Source: Liquidambar formosana (lineage: Eukaryota; Streptophyta; Magnoliopsida; Saxifragales; Altingiaceae). Taken from it: 64,000 nucleotides of DNA. The stretch lies in the NCBI GenBank assembly GCA_039720395.1, contig CM077826.1:19593053-19657052 (forward strand). Direction: 5' to 3'. The position numbers and the translations under genes are program-made. The notes beneath the pieces are model-generated. The model was not told the DNA's origin. It was given only the letters and a program-made list of their open reading frames with translations, and made no database searches. Below, piece after piece: positions 13,291 through 24,631 of the stretch (position 1 is its first letter; each line of letters starts with the position of its first letter).

Positions 13291-14187
13291 GAAGCGAGCC
13301 AAGGCGAGTACGACTCTCTAGCTGAAAAGCTCCAGGATCATGCAAAGTTCAAAGCTTTCTATGACCAGATGGGTTTTTCACAACCCTTACGCTTCGAGGC
13401 GACTAAGGCCATGGTCTACCTCGCCCACAAAACAAATGAGGAAGCCTTCTCCAACGAAGGGTCGATCAAACGTTCTATCAAGAATCATGACACTACCCTT
13501 ACTTTCAGCGATGCTAACCTTGAAACACCATACATAAATCACAATCGACCCCTGTATGTCACAGCATTCATCAATTGGGTCGAGCTGAGACGGGCCTTAC
13601 TCGATCCAGGATCCTCAGTAAATATCATATCGACTAACACTTTAGTTTCAGCAGGTATCCCCCTGAACAAGGTTACCAGGCAAACCATAGAGATCTCCGG
13701 GTTTGTAGCAAAAGGAGAGAAGACTATGGGGCATGTCACCCTCGATCTGGAGGTCGGCCCTACTAAGTCGGCCACAAGGTTCCATGTTATAGAAAGCTCC
13801 ACCTCATACCATGTACTATTGGGTCGACCTTGGATTCATAGGTTCAATGCCGTCCCTTCTACATTCCATCAGTGTTTGAAGCTCCGACTTAAAGGAAAAA
13901 TGGTGGTTGTACCAGCCTCAGCATCGCCTTTCGAAAAGCATGAAGCCCACATCACTGAGGCGACCTTCTTTGATGAGGTATCTCCGGAAGGAGAGGCAAC
14001 CCCTTCCAAGGTCCAGTCCATACCATTGCCAAAATGGGAGGATCTTAAAAGAGGGTGTTTTGTTCCTAAACTAAAGGATAAGGGCAAGCGACCTCGCCTG
14101 AGTCCCCCACCAGAGAAAGAATCATCAAAAGCCACCAGAATTCTCCACCCCGATGGGAAGATCGTGTACAGAGTCAATGGTTTATAA
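13291..14187 (+). pseudogene. Retrotransposon aspartic protease region
   Basis: Continuous with gag in the same frame after the TAA at 13288. The catalytic motif is read as ALLDPGSSVNII (about 13594-13629), the usual DSG/DTG triad being DPG here. The substitution is seen in the sequence; its effect is inferred. The flap-like segment IEISGFVAKGEKTMGHVTLD and the LLGRPWIH motif near the domain end support a Ty3/gypsy protease. The frame stops at TAA 14185-14187; a further in-frame stretch up to TAA 14407 is a linker to RT. Non-functional as read because of the stops. Confidence 0.85.
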
Positions 14188-16290
14188 CGGTCAACGAGGG
14201 TAAACCCTAGGCCCACAGGGTTAAACCCCCACCCAAAGGAATGTCTGAATACAACCATTGACCCTCCTGAGGTATTGGCTGCCCCAGAATGCCTGCAGGA
14301 CGAACCCAGACCGCAAGAAGAGGAACTTGAGAAAATCGACCTTGCCGATCCAGGCGACCCACCACGGCCGATCTTCCTCAGTAAGCGACTCCCTCTGGAG
14401 CAGAAGTAATCCATAATTGCTTTGATTAAAGATTACACCGATGTCTTTGCTTGGAGTTATAAAGAAATGCCTGGTCTCGACCCCAGGGTCACAGTGCATC
14501 GCCTCAATGCCGTGGTAACTTCGCGACCTGTAAAACAACCCGCTCGGGTGTTTCGACCTGAACTTGAGCTCCAAATCAAGGCAGAAATAGAAAAGCTTCT
14601 CGAGGCCAGTTTTATCAAGCCTATACAGCACCCTGAGTGGCTCGCCAACATCGTACCAGTCAAAAAGAAGAATGGGCAAATTCGATGCTGTGTCGACTTC
14701 AGAGACCTCAACAAAGCTTGTCCCAAGGATGAGTTCCCTCTGCCCAACCTCGACACATTGGTCAACGCAATAGCGGGGCATGAGCTATTTTCTTTTATGG
14801 ATGGTTTTAGTGGGTATAACCAGATCAAAATGGCTCGAGAAGATGCCCCAAAGACTGCTTTTCGAACACCAATGGGCAACTTTTACTACGATGTCATGCC
14901 TTTTGGGCTGAAAAATGCTGGGGCAACATATCAGCGGGCTATGACTGCCATATTTCATGATATGCTTCACAAAACGATGGAGGACTACGTTGACGACATA
15001 GTGGTCAAATCAAAGGTGCAGGAGAGTCACGTCACCGATCTAAAGGCCGTCTTTGAAAGGTGTCGCCGTTACCAACTCCGCATGAATCCCCTCAAGTGTG
15101 CATTTGGAGTCTCGTCAGGAAAATTTCTTGGTTTTCTAGTGCATCGACGTGGTATCGACATAGACTCCTCCAAGGCTCGAGCCATACAAGAAATGCCACC
15201 TCCCACTTCCCAAAAACAACTCAAGAGTTTCCTTGGTAAGGTCTCCTATGTAAGGCGTTTCATCCCAGCTTTATCAAAAGTGATGAAGCCATTTGGTCCT
15301 TTGATGAAAAAGAAGGTGCCCTTCAAGTGGGAGGAAGAGCACCAAGTCGCTTTCGAGAGAATCAAGGCAGCACTTACCTCTACCTCCACCATGATCCCAC
15401 CGCGACCTGGACAGCCTCTTAGAATGTACCTCACATCGACGGAAAACTCTGTAGGCGCCCTGCTAGCACAAGAAGTCGATGGGCAGGAAAAGCCTGTCTA
15501 CTACATAAGTCGAGTCACTCGTGGCCCGAAAGTGCGGTACACCCCAGTCGAGCGACACTGCCTGGCTTTGGTCTTTGCTTGTCAAAAGTTCAGACATTAT
15601 CTTTTGGCTCATGAGTTACACCTCATGACAAAGTGCGACCCACTCCGATATCTCCTCACTCGACCTGCTTTGTCAGGGAGGGCGGCTCGATGGCTTTTAC
15701 TCATGGCGGAATTCGATATCCTTTGCAAAGTGCCCACGACAATCAAAAGTCAAGCATTAGCCGACCTGCTAGCCCACTTCCCTAGTGGCAAGCATGAGCC
15801 ATTAGCAGAGGATATCCCCGGAGACTTGGTCGAGGCAGCCTGGGCTAATGTAGGTGGAGAATACCACATGAGTTTTGATGGGTCAGCAGCAGGAGGAGAA
15901 GCTGGTGCTGTAATCGTTTTCACAACCCCAGATGGGGAAACAGTATCCCAGTCCTACAGACTCGCCTTCCCTTGTACCAACAATGAAGCTGAGTACGAGG
16001 CACTCGTGATCGGCCTCCTCACTGCCCTTCAGATTGGGGCAATTCGCCTTTGTATACTGGGGGATTCCAACCTTGTGATCAAGCAAACATCAGAAGAATT
16101 CACCGTAAAGGAAATCGCCCTAGCACCATACAGAACCATAGTACAGAAGCTGCTGGATAGGTTTGAAATGGTCAGGGTCGAGCACCAACCTCGATCTGGT
16201 AATCGACATGCAGATGCCCTTGCAACTCTAGCATCCAAGGTCACCATGCATGGGGAGGAACTCGACATCAAGGTCACCAGGCGACCTATG
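14188..16290 (+). pseudogene. Retrotransposon reverse transcriptase, RNase H and archaeal-type RNase H
   Basis: Same frame as the protease, with a stop at 14407 just before the open part beginning 14422. RT motifs in order: DFRDLNKACPKDEFPLPN, FMDGFSGYNQIKMA, TPMGNFYYDVMPFGLKNAGA and the catalytic YVDD at 14986-14997. The native RNase H follows (about 15420-15760), but its first block reads MYLTSTENSVGALLAQ and lacks the usual catalytic Asp. A second RNase H (about 15865-16240) keeps all four acidic positions: FDGS, NNEAEYEAL, ILGDSNL, HADALA. A decayed native RNase H with an added archaeal-type copy marks the Tat lineage. Confidence 0.93.
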
Positions 16291-17915
16291 CCTTGCACTA
16301 TGGTCGACCTGATCCATGAAGATGAGATGGCCAAAGATGATTGGAGGAAGCCAATAATTGACCAGCTGTCCAGTAAACAAAGTCGCCTAAACGCAATCAA
16401 GGGGTTAGAAAAGTATGTGGTTCTTGAAGGCGAACTATACCACAGGAGACCAGATCATGTCCTAGCTCGATGTATCAGTGAAGAGGTGGCTCGCAAAATT
16501 TTAAACACCATGCACTCGCAGTACTGTGGTCAAAATGAAGTCCCTCTATATCGACGCATCCAACGGCAAGGATACTATTGGCCATCCATGTCGCAAGATG
16601 CAGCTAGCATCCAGAAAGCTTGTGTCAAGTGCCACGAGCTGGCCGATCCAGCAAAATGCAACTTTGTGGAAGAAAGGGATTGGCGACAGCCCTACATTGA
16701 CTTCCTCACGGAAGGCGCCCTACCTCTCGAAAAGAAAGATGCAATTGTCATTCAGAAAAAGGCTCCCAGATATTTTGTCAGGAACGGCGAGTTGTTCAGA
16801 AAAGGAATTGAGGGTGCACCGCTGCGATGTCTCTCCAACCTTGAAGCACAAAGAGCTTTAGAAGAAGTCCATGGAGGGGCATGTGGAGAACACCAAGGGG
16901 GTACCAAGCTGTACCTACAGTTGCTCCGAATTGGTTATTATTGGCCGACCATGGAAATTGATGCAGCACAACATGTCAAGAGATGCCAACCTTGCCAAAT
17001 GCATGCCAATCGCATCCATGCACCTGCAGTCGAACTACAGAGCATCTCGACTCCATGGCCCTTTCACACTTGGGCGATGGACCTCATAGGACCCATATCG
17101 CCAGGAGGGAAGGGAAACATATGGATCCTCGCGGCAACGGAATGCTACACCAAATGGGTCGAGACTGTATCGCTCAGAAAAGCGACGGGAGAAGCAGTGG
17201 TAATTTTATCAAAGAAAACATCATCTGTCGATTTGGCATCCCCAACAGGATCTTGTTTGATAATGGGACCCCTTTTGTAAATCGACATGTCAGGAATCTC
17301 CTTGATAGGTACCAAGTCACCCATGTGAAGTCGACCTCCTACTATCCCAAGGGAAATGGACAAGCAGAGGCAACTAACAAAACCCTCTTGAAAATCCTAA
17401 GTAAAATGGTAGATGAGTCGCCTCAATCGTGGGTCGATCAACTCCCCATGGCTTTGTGGGCATATAGGACCTCAAAGAAGGAAGCTACTGGGACTACTCC
17501 TTTCGCCTTAGTTTATGGAACTGAAGCCGTCCTTCCTGTGGAAATCGCCATACCCTCAGCTCGCATGGCTCTAGCTAGTGAGGTCGACCCAGACGCGAGG
17601 CGAGCTGAGCTTGAGGCATTAGAGGAAAGAAGGGATAAAGCCTTGGAAAAATCTCAAGTCTACCAACAGAGGGTAGCTCGATCCTACAACAGAATGGTGT
17701 GACCCAGGGTGTTCCAAGAAGGCGACCTAGTTTTGAAGGCTAAAGACTTTGTGAGGTGAGGTCTGCTAGCTCCTAACAAGTTCGCTCCTAAATGGGAAGG
17801 TCCCTACATCGTAAGGGAAGCAAATGAAAGTGGATACTACCGCATATCTCCAGTCGACTCTGACAGCTTACTTCCACCTATCAATGCGATATGGATTAAA
17901 GTATACTGCCCATAA
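16291..17915 (+). pseudogene. Retrotransposon integrase with a duplicated zinc-binding module, frameshifted
   Basis: Integrase joins the element's DNA to the host chromosome. Two H2C2-like modules occur in tandem, each opening with DWR(K/Q)P: about 16338-16640 and about 16678-17000. The second is normal (VHGGACGEHQGG..CQPC); in the first the second zinc His is Asn (MHSQYCGQN). The catalytic core follows: WAMDLIGPI (first Asp, near 17080), FDNGTPFV (second Asp, near 17260), NGQAEATNKTLL (Glu, near 17360). A one-base frameshift near 17200 separates the first and second Asp. After it, TGA at 17700-17702 and 17757-17759 interrupt the C-terminal part (VFQEGDLVLKAKDFV; KFAPKWEGPYIV), and the frame ends at TAA 17913-17915. 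Both TGAs fall where relatives have Arg, which suggests CGA to TGA decay. Confidence 0.92.
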
Positions 17916-18196
17916 AGAATCGACTTAGCATCATTTTGTTATTTTGTGCAAGTTATCTTTTGATTCCTTTTGAATTATCAACATCAGAAGAATTCACAGG
18001 GAATGAATAGATTTGTACTCAAATTCATGTGCAAAAGAAATATGTATTTCCATTCATGTGTTCAAAAAGGAGGGGTTACAATGGGGGGCGTCGCCCTAAC
18101 AAAAAAGTCAACCATGCAAACTTGCCATAATCATGCGACATCTTCCTCCTACTTCAAAAAAAAAATTATTACAAAAATCATGTGCTCAGAAAAACA
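17916..18196. other. Spacer between integrase and antisense PMD gene
   Basis: AT-rich non-coding stretch inside the retrotransposon between two convergent reading frames. It should hold the 3' UTR of the antisense gene. No other gene seen. Confidence 0.5.
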
Positions 18197-21100
18197 TCAA
18201 ATAATATCGGCAGCCATGACACCATCAATATCAAGGCCTTCATCAACCTCAGCTCGGGCTGCTACCATTTTAGCCTTAAGTTGCTCACCCTGCTTTTCCA
18301 GATCGGCTATGCGAACTTCCAATAACGAACGCTGCTCGTAAAGAGCCTTCAACTCGACTTCTACATCTTGCAGGTCCATGTGCGCATCAACGAATTTGAA
18401 GAGAGGACGGAAAGGGGCAACCCGGGCATCTAGCCAATCCACGCGAAAGCCGCTACGAGCTAAATCCTTTAAGCCATCCTCGATAGCTTCGACATCCTCT
18501 GCAGTGAGCGACTCTGGCTTCTCAGTTTGGAGTGTCTCCACTATGAAGATCAGGTAATTTATGCATTGGCATTTCATGCTGAAGGATAAAAACTCGCAGC
18601 CCTGGGCAATGTTCCCATACTTCGCAAAAATTGCCCGTACTAACGGGGCTTTCTCGACCTTCACCCAGAAACCCTTGACCTGTTCCATGCCTTCCAATTT
18701 TGGGTCCCTGCGACGCCTACCTCCAGGATGAGATTTTGGGGTGCTAAAGATAGTTGGGAAGGTAACATGTCGAGCTGCAAAAAAAAAAAAAAATGAAAAG
18801 GAAGATAAGGATGTAAAGGAAAATAAAAAAAAGAATAGTAATGAAGGAATATTTACCAGGAGTTTCAGGAATTGAACCCAACGGAGCTTTCCCCTTAACC
18901 ACAGCGGGTACCTCGCCTATGCTTACTCCGTCCTTGCTCACTTCTGGAGGAGCTAAATGCCCTGCAAAGGAACCTTTAGGTTTCTGCATGATAGTGGCAA
19001 GGGTCGAGTCGTCCTCGGCATCATCTTCGGTGTCAGAGGATACTTGCAGAATTGGGTGTTCACCAACAGGCTCGCTTCCAGAACCGGTCTGGCCCTCCTT
19101 GTCTCTCGTAAGTACCTTTTCCTCTCCATCAGCCTCATCCTCAAGCTCCTCCTCGACTTCGGCCTCATGATCCTCTCCAAGTGGAGGAACTGTTAAATCG
19201 ACATCAGTATCGATCTCCCTCTCTATAACCTGCTCGACCTCTTGCACAGGGGAAACAACCAAGGGTCTTTGGCCCTCGCCCGCCAATACAATCTCAGGAC
19301 CGCCTACATCCTCATCGACAGACTCAAAGGTCTCCTGAAAAGAGGGAATAGGAATAAAATTAGGAGAAAGCACATCAAGGAGAGTGCGCATCACCTTGCC
19401 TTTACCACGACGCACCTCCCTCGTCTCGACCTCGACCTGAGCTATCAAGGCAACAGTCCCTTGTTGCTCCAGGGTACCCCGTGGTTTCCTCACTAAGGAA
19501 GCCTCGCTAGTTTCTTCGACTTCCTCCATAATCAAGCGTCCGGATGACCCCTAAAAAAAAAAAAAAAACACATATAATCGTTATAGCATCAAAATATTCA
19601 AAATACGCATGTACATAAAAGAAATACGATTTACCTCACCTGCTTGTCTCTTCCTTGCCTTTGCTGGTTTGGAAGTTAAGGCAGCGACCTTTCTTTTCTT
19701 CGACTTAGTAGGTTGGGAAGTCGCCTCTGCCGCAACAGTTTTCTTCTGGTCCGACTTGGGCAGGGCCGCCTTGATACGAAGAGAGTAATCTCCTTTGTAA
19801 ATGGGAAGAATTGGGCACTCCTGAGGAGAGGAATCTACAAATCCTCTAAGGGAAGTCAAGGTGCGATTCCAAAATGTTACACCGCCCTCACTATACACTC
19901 CCTCGCGCTTTATGCCCGGAAAGGAAATTGAGTTGATCTCGGCGCAGAACCTAGGGAAGTTGGGCAAGAGGAAATCCTGGAAGGTCGTATCAACAGCAGG
20001 AGCAATACCAAGAAAGGCAGGAGGGCCCTGGTCAAATCCAAACTGGCGCAATACCCTGTTGGGACTATACACTGCTACAAGTCTCTCGCCATCTTGAATG
20101 GCAGGCAGATGGGTCGCCACCACAGCAACAAAAATCCGGCATCGAGCCTCAGTAAGCTCGTCTCGCCCTGGTCTCCACAGGGTGGCCTCATCAAGAAAAA
20201 ATTCACGATAGTTTATAGCTATTGGACGGTCTGTGTAGGGCCTTGATTCAAAGACTCTTTCAATATCAATAAAATCACAAAGGCGGCGAGGAGATGCCTT
20301 TCTCCATCGCCAGGCTCGAGGCATCTCTTGTTTTACGTCAACCTCGACCTCCTGCCCATTAACTATTTTCATCTCCTTTCGGGTGGCTGAAAACTTTGAA
20401 GGTGCTGGGCCGTATCCCCTAAAGCGCTCATACAGAAACATTTGGAGAAAAGAGGCTGAGACGAAGGTGTTCACATTAAATCGACCCATCGACCTCTCGA
20501 TGTCCGACTTAAGCATATCCAATCTACGGTACAGGGAGCCAAGGAATATTGGTGCCAAGGCAAATTGCTGTCCTTGGGCAATTTTGATGGCAATGGGAAA
20601 CATTGTTGCACTAATCCCATCCTCTGGGGCACCCTCCAATACATAGCGACTCAGCCAGTAACTCAGGAAGGCCGCCAGGCTATACTTATGTCCAAAATTT
20701 GCCCTATTAATAGGAGGCCCTTCCTCGGGTTTCTTAGGGTAATCCTTCCACCATAAACGAATCCAACTTGCGAAATTAGCCTTGTGAGCTGGATCATCGC
20801 CTTTCTTCCCATACACTGATTTCAATTTAGCGGAGGCCGCTAAAGCCTCTTTCAGAAAATCCTCGGCCTCCTGTTCGCTATCACTCAAAGAGATTTTGTA
20901 TAAGTCGTCCACCCCGAAAGGTTCAAGACGAGTCAAAACAACAGCGTCCTCCAAAGTTGGGGTAAACTTGCCCCAAGAGGTCATGAAGGTGTGAGTCGCA
21001 GTACACCATCTCGACACTAGGAAACTTAGGGCCTTTTTGTCACGAACAATGTAATCACTCCCACTTACCCAGATCGCATTGGTCACCCCTGCATCAGCGA

Positions 21101-21441
21101 AGAGCACTTTGGTGGTGGGATGAGATAAAGTATAAATCACCCAGTCAGACCACCCTGTCCCAACCTGAGAATGAGAGGCAAAAAGGAAACCTGACTCAGG
21201 GTAGTCACCTCGCTCAACGCTGAAATTAAGGTATCGCCTCAGCTAGAACAGGGACTCCATCGTCAGCTTTCACTTCTTCTGAGGGCATCAACATGTCTTG
21301 ACCAATCGCGGCGACCCGCTCAAGTTTACCTTTCTCGGCGATTTGCCAGAAGTTATCTTGAAGCCATGAGGAGTTCTTCCATGCCTCCTTGGGTGGAACG
21401 TTAGGCACAGAGCCGTCCTTGTGGCACAAGGTAGGAGGCAT
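18197..21441 (-). pseudogene. Antisense three-exon plant mobile domain (PMD) gene inside the retrotransposon
   Basis: Minus-strand exons: 21441-19635, 19550-18857, 18774-18197, together about 1,026 codons. Both introns are short (84 and 82 bp), have GT..AG borders and T-rich tracts before AG, and keep phase exactly (0, then 1). Exon 1 carries a PMD/aminotransferase-like domain (e.g. WIRLWWKDYPKKPEEGPP, LSYWLSRYVLEG, SFLQMFLYERFRGYGP), related to host MAIN/MAIL1 proteins, and ends in a basic tail (KSKKRKVAALTSKPAKARKR) that could be a nuclear signal. Exon 2 is acidic and low-complexity; exon 3 ends in a predicted coiled coil (VEVELKALYEQRSLLEVRIA). Within exon 1 the frames of 21441-21226 and of 21242 onward overlap by 17 bp, implying one frameshift, so this copy is probably broken. 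Start: ATG at 21441. Function in the element is unknown. Confidence 0.82.
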
Positions 21442-21534
21442 GTTTGCAGGGAGAAGTGAAGATGAGGGTTCTAGAGAGAGAAAGTGAAGGATGGAGAGAG
21501 AGCAATGAAGTTCTCCCTTAGAATCAAAGGGTCC

Positions 21535-21543
21535 TATTTATAG
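21535..21543 (-). promoter_or_regulatory. TATA box of the antisense PMD gene
   Basis: On the minus strand the sequence is ctataaata, about 95 bp upstream of the PMD ATG, which would give a leader of about 65-70 nt. It suggests that the antisense gene has its own promoter and does not depend on the LTR. Confidence 0.55.
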
Positions 21544-21882
21544 TAGAGAAAAATCATCATTACCTCGAATACGAAGAGTCACGTCTACGGCATCGGTATC
21601 ACGTCGCATTAAATGCAACGATTCAGCATCACATCGCATTAAATGCGATGATCCACCTCGCCGCACCAGAAGTTGACACGTCAGTCAAGAGGGGCTGTTC
21701 ATCGGGAGACACGTCGACCAGGGATATCAAAAGGGCGGTCAAGGGCAAATCAACATGTAGCATCAAGACGGCGTGATGGTACCACATCTCAGAAAAAACT
21801 ATTCGAAGCCTGACAATGTGTACTGCATCCTGGCATATGCATGCTCGCACGTGATCTGCACGTGCCGCTCACATGCAAGCAT
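21544..21882. other. Upstream region of the antisense gene, before the polypurine tract
   Basis: No gene seen. It holds a short direct repeat built on gcatcacatcgcattaaatgc (about 21590-21650), a candidate cis element for the antisense promoter or element RNA. Confidence 0.4.
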
Positions 21883-21892
21883 AGGGGCAAAA
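21883..21892 (+). promoter_or_regulatory. Polypurine tract
   Basis: aggggcaaaa directly abuts the 3' LTR; it is the expected primer site for plus-strand DNA synthesis. It contains one C. Confidence 0.65.
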
Positions 21893-22980
21893 TGTTGATA
21901 CCCCAAAACATGCTGCCACGTCAAACCAATTATACCTCGCCACGTGGAGAGTTGACCTATAAGGTTGACTTGTCCCACCGCCTCAGTCTCCTAGATGGCA
22001 CTGCTTAGACGATCCTACTCAGAATGGCCTCGACGCCCACATCGACATACCTTCGAGGGAAACGTCCACTCCCTCGAGGATGCCTCTTCCCGGAGGGACA
22101 CCCTCTATATCGAGGATGCCCGAACCATCTCAAGGTGGGTCGCTACGACCTTTTTGAGTCGGATGCCTATCACATCGCGTGATGGGACTCAGGCAGGCGA
22201 TCTACTTGATCCCCCTTGAAGCAGCCCCGAGGTACGGCCCTAGTCTAATACTAGCCTAGGTCGAGGCAGGACCTAGGAAGCTCAGACACGAGCTTGGCCT
22301 TCAAGCAAGGTCGCTCGACCTTAACTTATATCAACATTTGGGACATTTTGAGGATCTTGGTTTGGTGGATGGAGAGAAGGCTCTCTAAGGAGGTCGCACC
22401 CATGACATCGGGAATTGCGCCTCTATAGTCGATCTGGGGGATAGCTGGGAAGTGACATGACACAACAACAACCTCAAAAGATGATGAGACAGCTGACAGG
22501 TCAGACCCATACCTCGTACAGGCGAAAAGCCTTACAGGCATGGGTGTCAGCACCAAAACAGGGCATGGCAGCCGACCTACCCAGGAGGGTCTAGGTCTGC
22601 TACCCCATTACCCTAGGTCTGCTACCACCTGCATCAAACAGCTGTCCCAGGTCTTTTGCACTATAAAAGGCCTCTCTTGGCCTCCTTAACAGGGCATTCA
22701 ATCCCCTCACCAACAACACTAACAACCAAAGAATCTCCGCCTTGATTGAGGGGATTCTCCAAAAAGGCGTCATTTGGACTGAAGCCTCTCCAAACATGGG
22801 TCGCGCCCTACTAGGTCGACTATCTCCCTGCCTATCTCCCACTCCAGAAGCTACCCCAGGTCGCTTCTCTCTCTCCTCCACCTAGATCTCTCCACTTGTC
22901 CCACCATCATACGTGGCTGACCTCCTCGAATACGACCCACGTGGGCTCTGTTGACTCCACGTCGATATCGCCCACAAACA
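21893..22980 (+). repeat. 3' LTR
   Basis: 1,088 bp, same ends and length as the 5' LTR, with a TATA-like ctataaaag at 22661-22669. About 20 substitutions and no indels separate the pair by eye. Followed by the tgctt target duplication (22981-22985). Confidence 0.96.
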
Positions 22981-22985
22981 TGCTT
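22981..22985. repeat. Target-site duplication tgctt, right
   Basis: Matches 10665-10669. Host sequence resumes here as ttataaacctaaaaagg, identical in kind to copy B at 27435 onward. Confidence 0.95.
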
Positions 22986-23999
22986 ATAAACCTAAAAAGG
23001 TTAATTATCTAAACAACCTGTGTAGTTTTGTATGTACCAACAACATTCATGGTTATTAATTCCAACATGTTTCAAACACTCTATGGTTTTCATTCATGAA
23101 TACATGGAATACCTTCAAGTGAATTCTCCTTATCATTGAAGATTGATTGGTTTAATTTTGTCATATCGTCATCAAAATAAAAACGATGACCTACCTTTGG
23201 CAGGCCCCACCTAGTGCTATCATTTGTCTAAAGAATCCACTATTATCTGTTAAGACTATGCTTTATAATAATTTTGCATTTCATTAAGCATTACTATCTG
23301 TATCATATTAGGAATCCAAATCCTAAAATTTGGGTTGTTTGCAAAATCAAAATCTCTTGATTTTTTTAATCCAAACATTAGATTTTGATTTAGGTGCTCC
23401 AAATCCAAGTCCCCCCCGCCCTCCCCCTTCCTTCAAATCCCTGAGACAAACTGTCCCATAAATGGTTGAAATGATCTATAACTATATTTGAAATATTTGA
23501 TACTATTATACTACTACGAAAAGCCCAAATGTCACCCTTTTTATTTTGGTCTAATGGTTCAACCTCTGGATTCCGATAATCCCATTCTTAGGCTTAGTTT
23601 GACTTTTAGAAAGTTAGAGAAAAAGGATAGGAAAATACTCAAAAACTGTTACTCAGTATAAATGCTTTTGTTTTTTTCCTTAAGCAATTTCAATTATTAT
23701 TTTTTTTTTCACTTTCTCTTGTTTTTTTTTTTTTTCCAAGATTCAAACAGAAGCTTAAGTTTTCCGAAACTTCAAATGCGGACAGAGAGAGAGAAAGAGA
23801 GAGATCAAACCTTGAATAACGTTCGAATTGAAGAAATTCAAATCTTGAGAGCGAGCAAAGAACGCCGGATTCCGGAGAATGTGGCGCCGGAAAACTCACA
23901 GATTGGGTGGAATCAGGCGAGCTACGGCGCTACGGAGGGATGACGGAAGAGGGGGACGGCGACAAAAGTTGGAAGAAACTGGAGAGATTGAAAGATGAG

Positions 24000-24008
24000 C
24001 TTTATATA
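24000..24008 (-). promoter_or_regulatory. Orphan TATA box (copy B of the TCX5 promoter)
   Basis: The same TATATAAAG as upstream of TCX5. A transcript from it would run leftward through 23763 into the 3' LTR of the retrotransposon, antisense to the element's gag-pol. Whether it is active is unknown. Confidence 0.5.
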
Positions 24009-24631
24009 GTGTTTCTTCTCCTTGCTCCCTCTTTCCTCCTGATTTTTAAATTTTTCGTTTTGTAGGGAGTGGACGGTGGGATGTGGAGGGTGGAGAGGTG
24101 GGTTCATCGGAGGGTGGAAATTAAATCGGTCGATATGATGGTCCAAATTCGTGGACCAGGAGATTGTGGGTGCCTGTTCCCACACACTAGCATGTAGGTG
24201 CGGGTAAAAGTGTAGAGGGACGGCTATTGCCAATTTGCCACCCTCAACTTTCTTTTTAACCCCACTTATTTTAAATATTTTCAAAGTTTTATAAAAATAC
24301 AAAAAGATTTTATAAAAAAATTAGTCATGTAATTCATTAAAAAATATCATTTCATATATTTTTATGGAAGAAATTTTTTTCATAATTTATAGTTTAAGTG
24401 TATTTTGTGGCTATTTACATTTTTTTTCATAATACACATTTACAATTTTTGTTTCACTTTTATAGAAACTTTCTTCGACAAAAGTGTAAAACCTAAGCGA
24501 TTAGTTCAAGTGGCAAGTCAAGGACAGATAAGCACCTCAAGAAACTGAAGTCTTGTATTCAAAACTTTACTTGTACAATGATCTCTTTGGGACTATCACA
24601 AGATCCATGGTAACTCAATAATTACCTAGTA

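Larger units (their letters stand above)
10670..22980 (+). mobile_element. Ty3/gypsy LTR retrotransposon, Tat lineage (12,311 bp), full length but broken
   Basis: Two LTRs of 1,088 bp each (10670-11757 and 21893-22980) begin TGTTGATACCCC and end CCCACAAACA. The element is flanked by a 5-bp target duplication tgctt (10665-10669, 22981-22985); copy B holds the empty site at 27432-27436. Order is LTR, primer site, gag, protease, RT, RNase H, a second archaeal-type RNase H, integrase, antisense PMD gene, polypurine tract, LTR. The additional archaeal-type RNase H and extra ORFs after integrase are hallmarks of the Tat group (relatives: Grande, Retand, Ogre). About 20 differences separate the LTRs by eye (near 1.9 percent), so it is fairly young. 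Coding is disrupted by at least six stops and two frameshifts, so it cannot move by itself. Confidence 0.97.
8188..23765. repeat. Tandem duplication copy A (TCX5 5' leader, promoter and upstream DNA, with later insertions)
   Basis: Copy A is 8188-10669 plus 22986-23765, interrupted by a MITE (10064-10385) and a retrotransposon (10670-22980). Without these it is about 2.9-3.3 kb. It matches copy B (23763-28228) in the same order and orientation. Over about 430 bp around 8211-8640 I count roughly 22 differences, near 5 percent. The left edge falls at the trinucleotide tcc touching the TCX5 start codon (complement of ATG at 8186-8188); the right edge is also at tcc (23763-23765), so the join shows about 3 bp of microhomology. 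A short direct repeat (near 10459-10517) is present in copy A only. No gene is seen in 8640-10056 or 22986-23765. Confidence 0.92.

Noticed and set aside
14221..14781. Minus-strand open frames of 140-186 codons opposite pol
   Set aside because: They are mirror frames of the RT region, with no recognisable domain and no start or splice context.
18841..19170. Ser-rich plus-strand frame in the retrotransposon
   Set aside because: Shadow of the acidic exon 2 of the antisense PMD gene.
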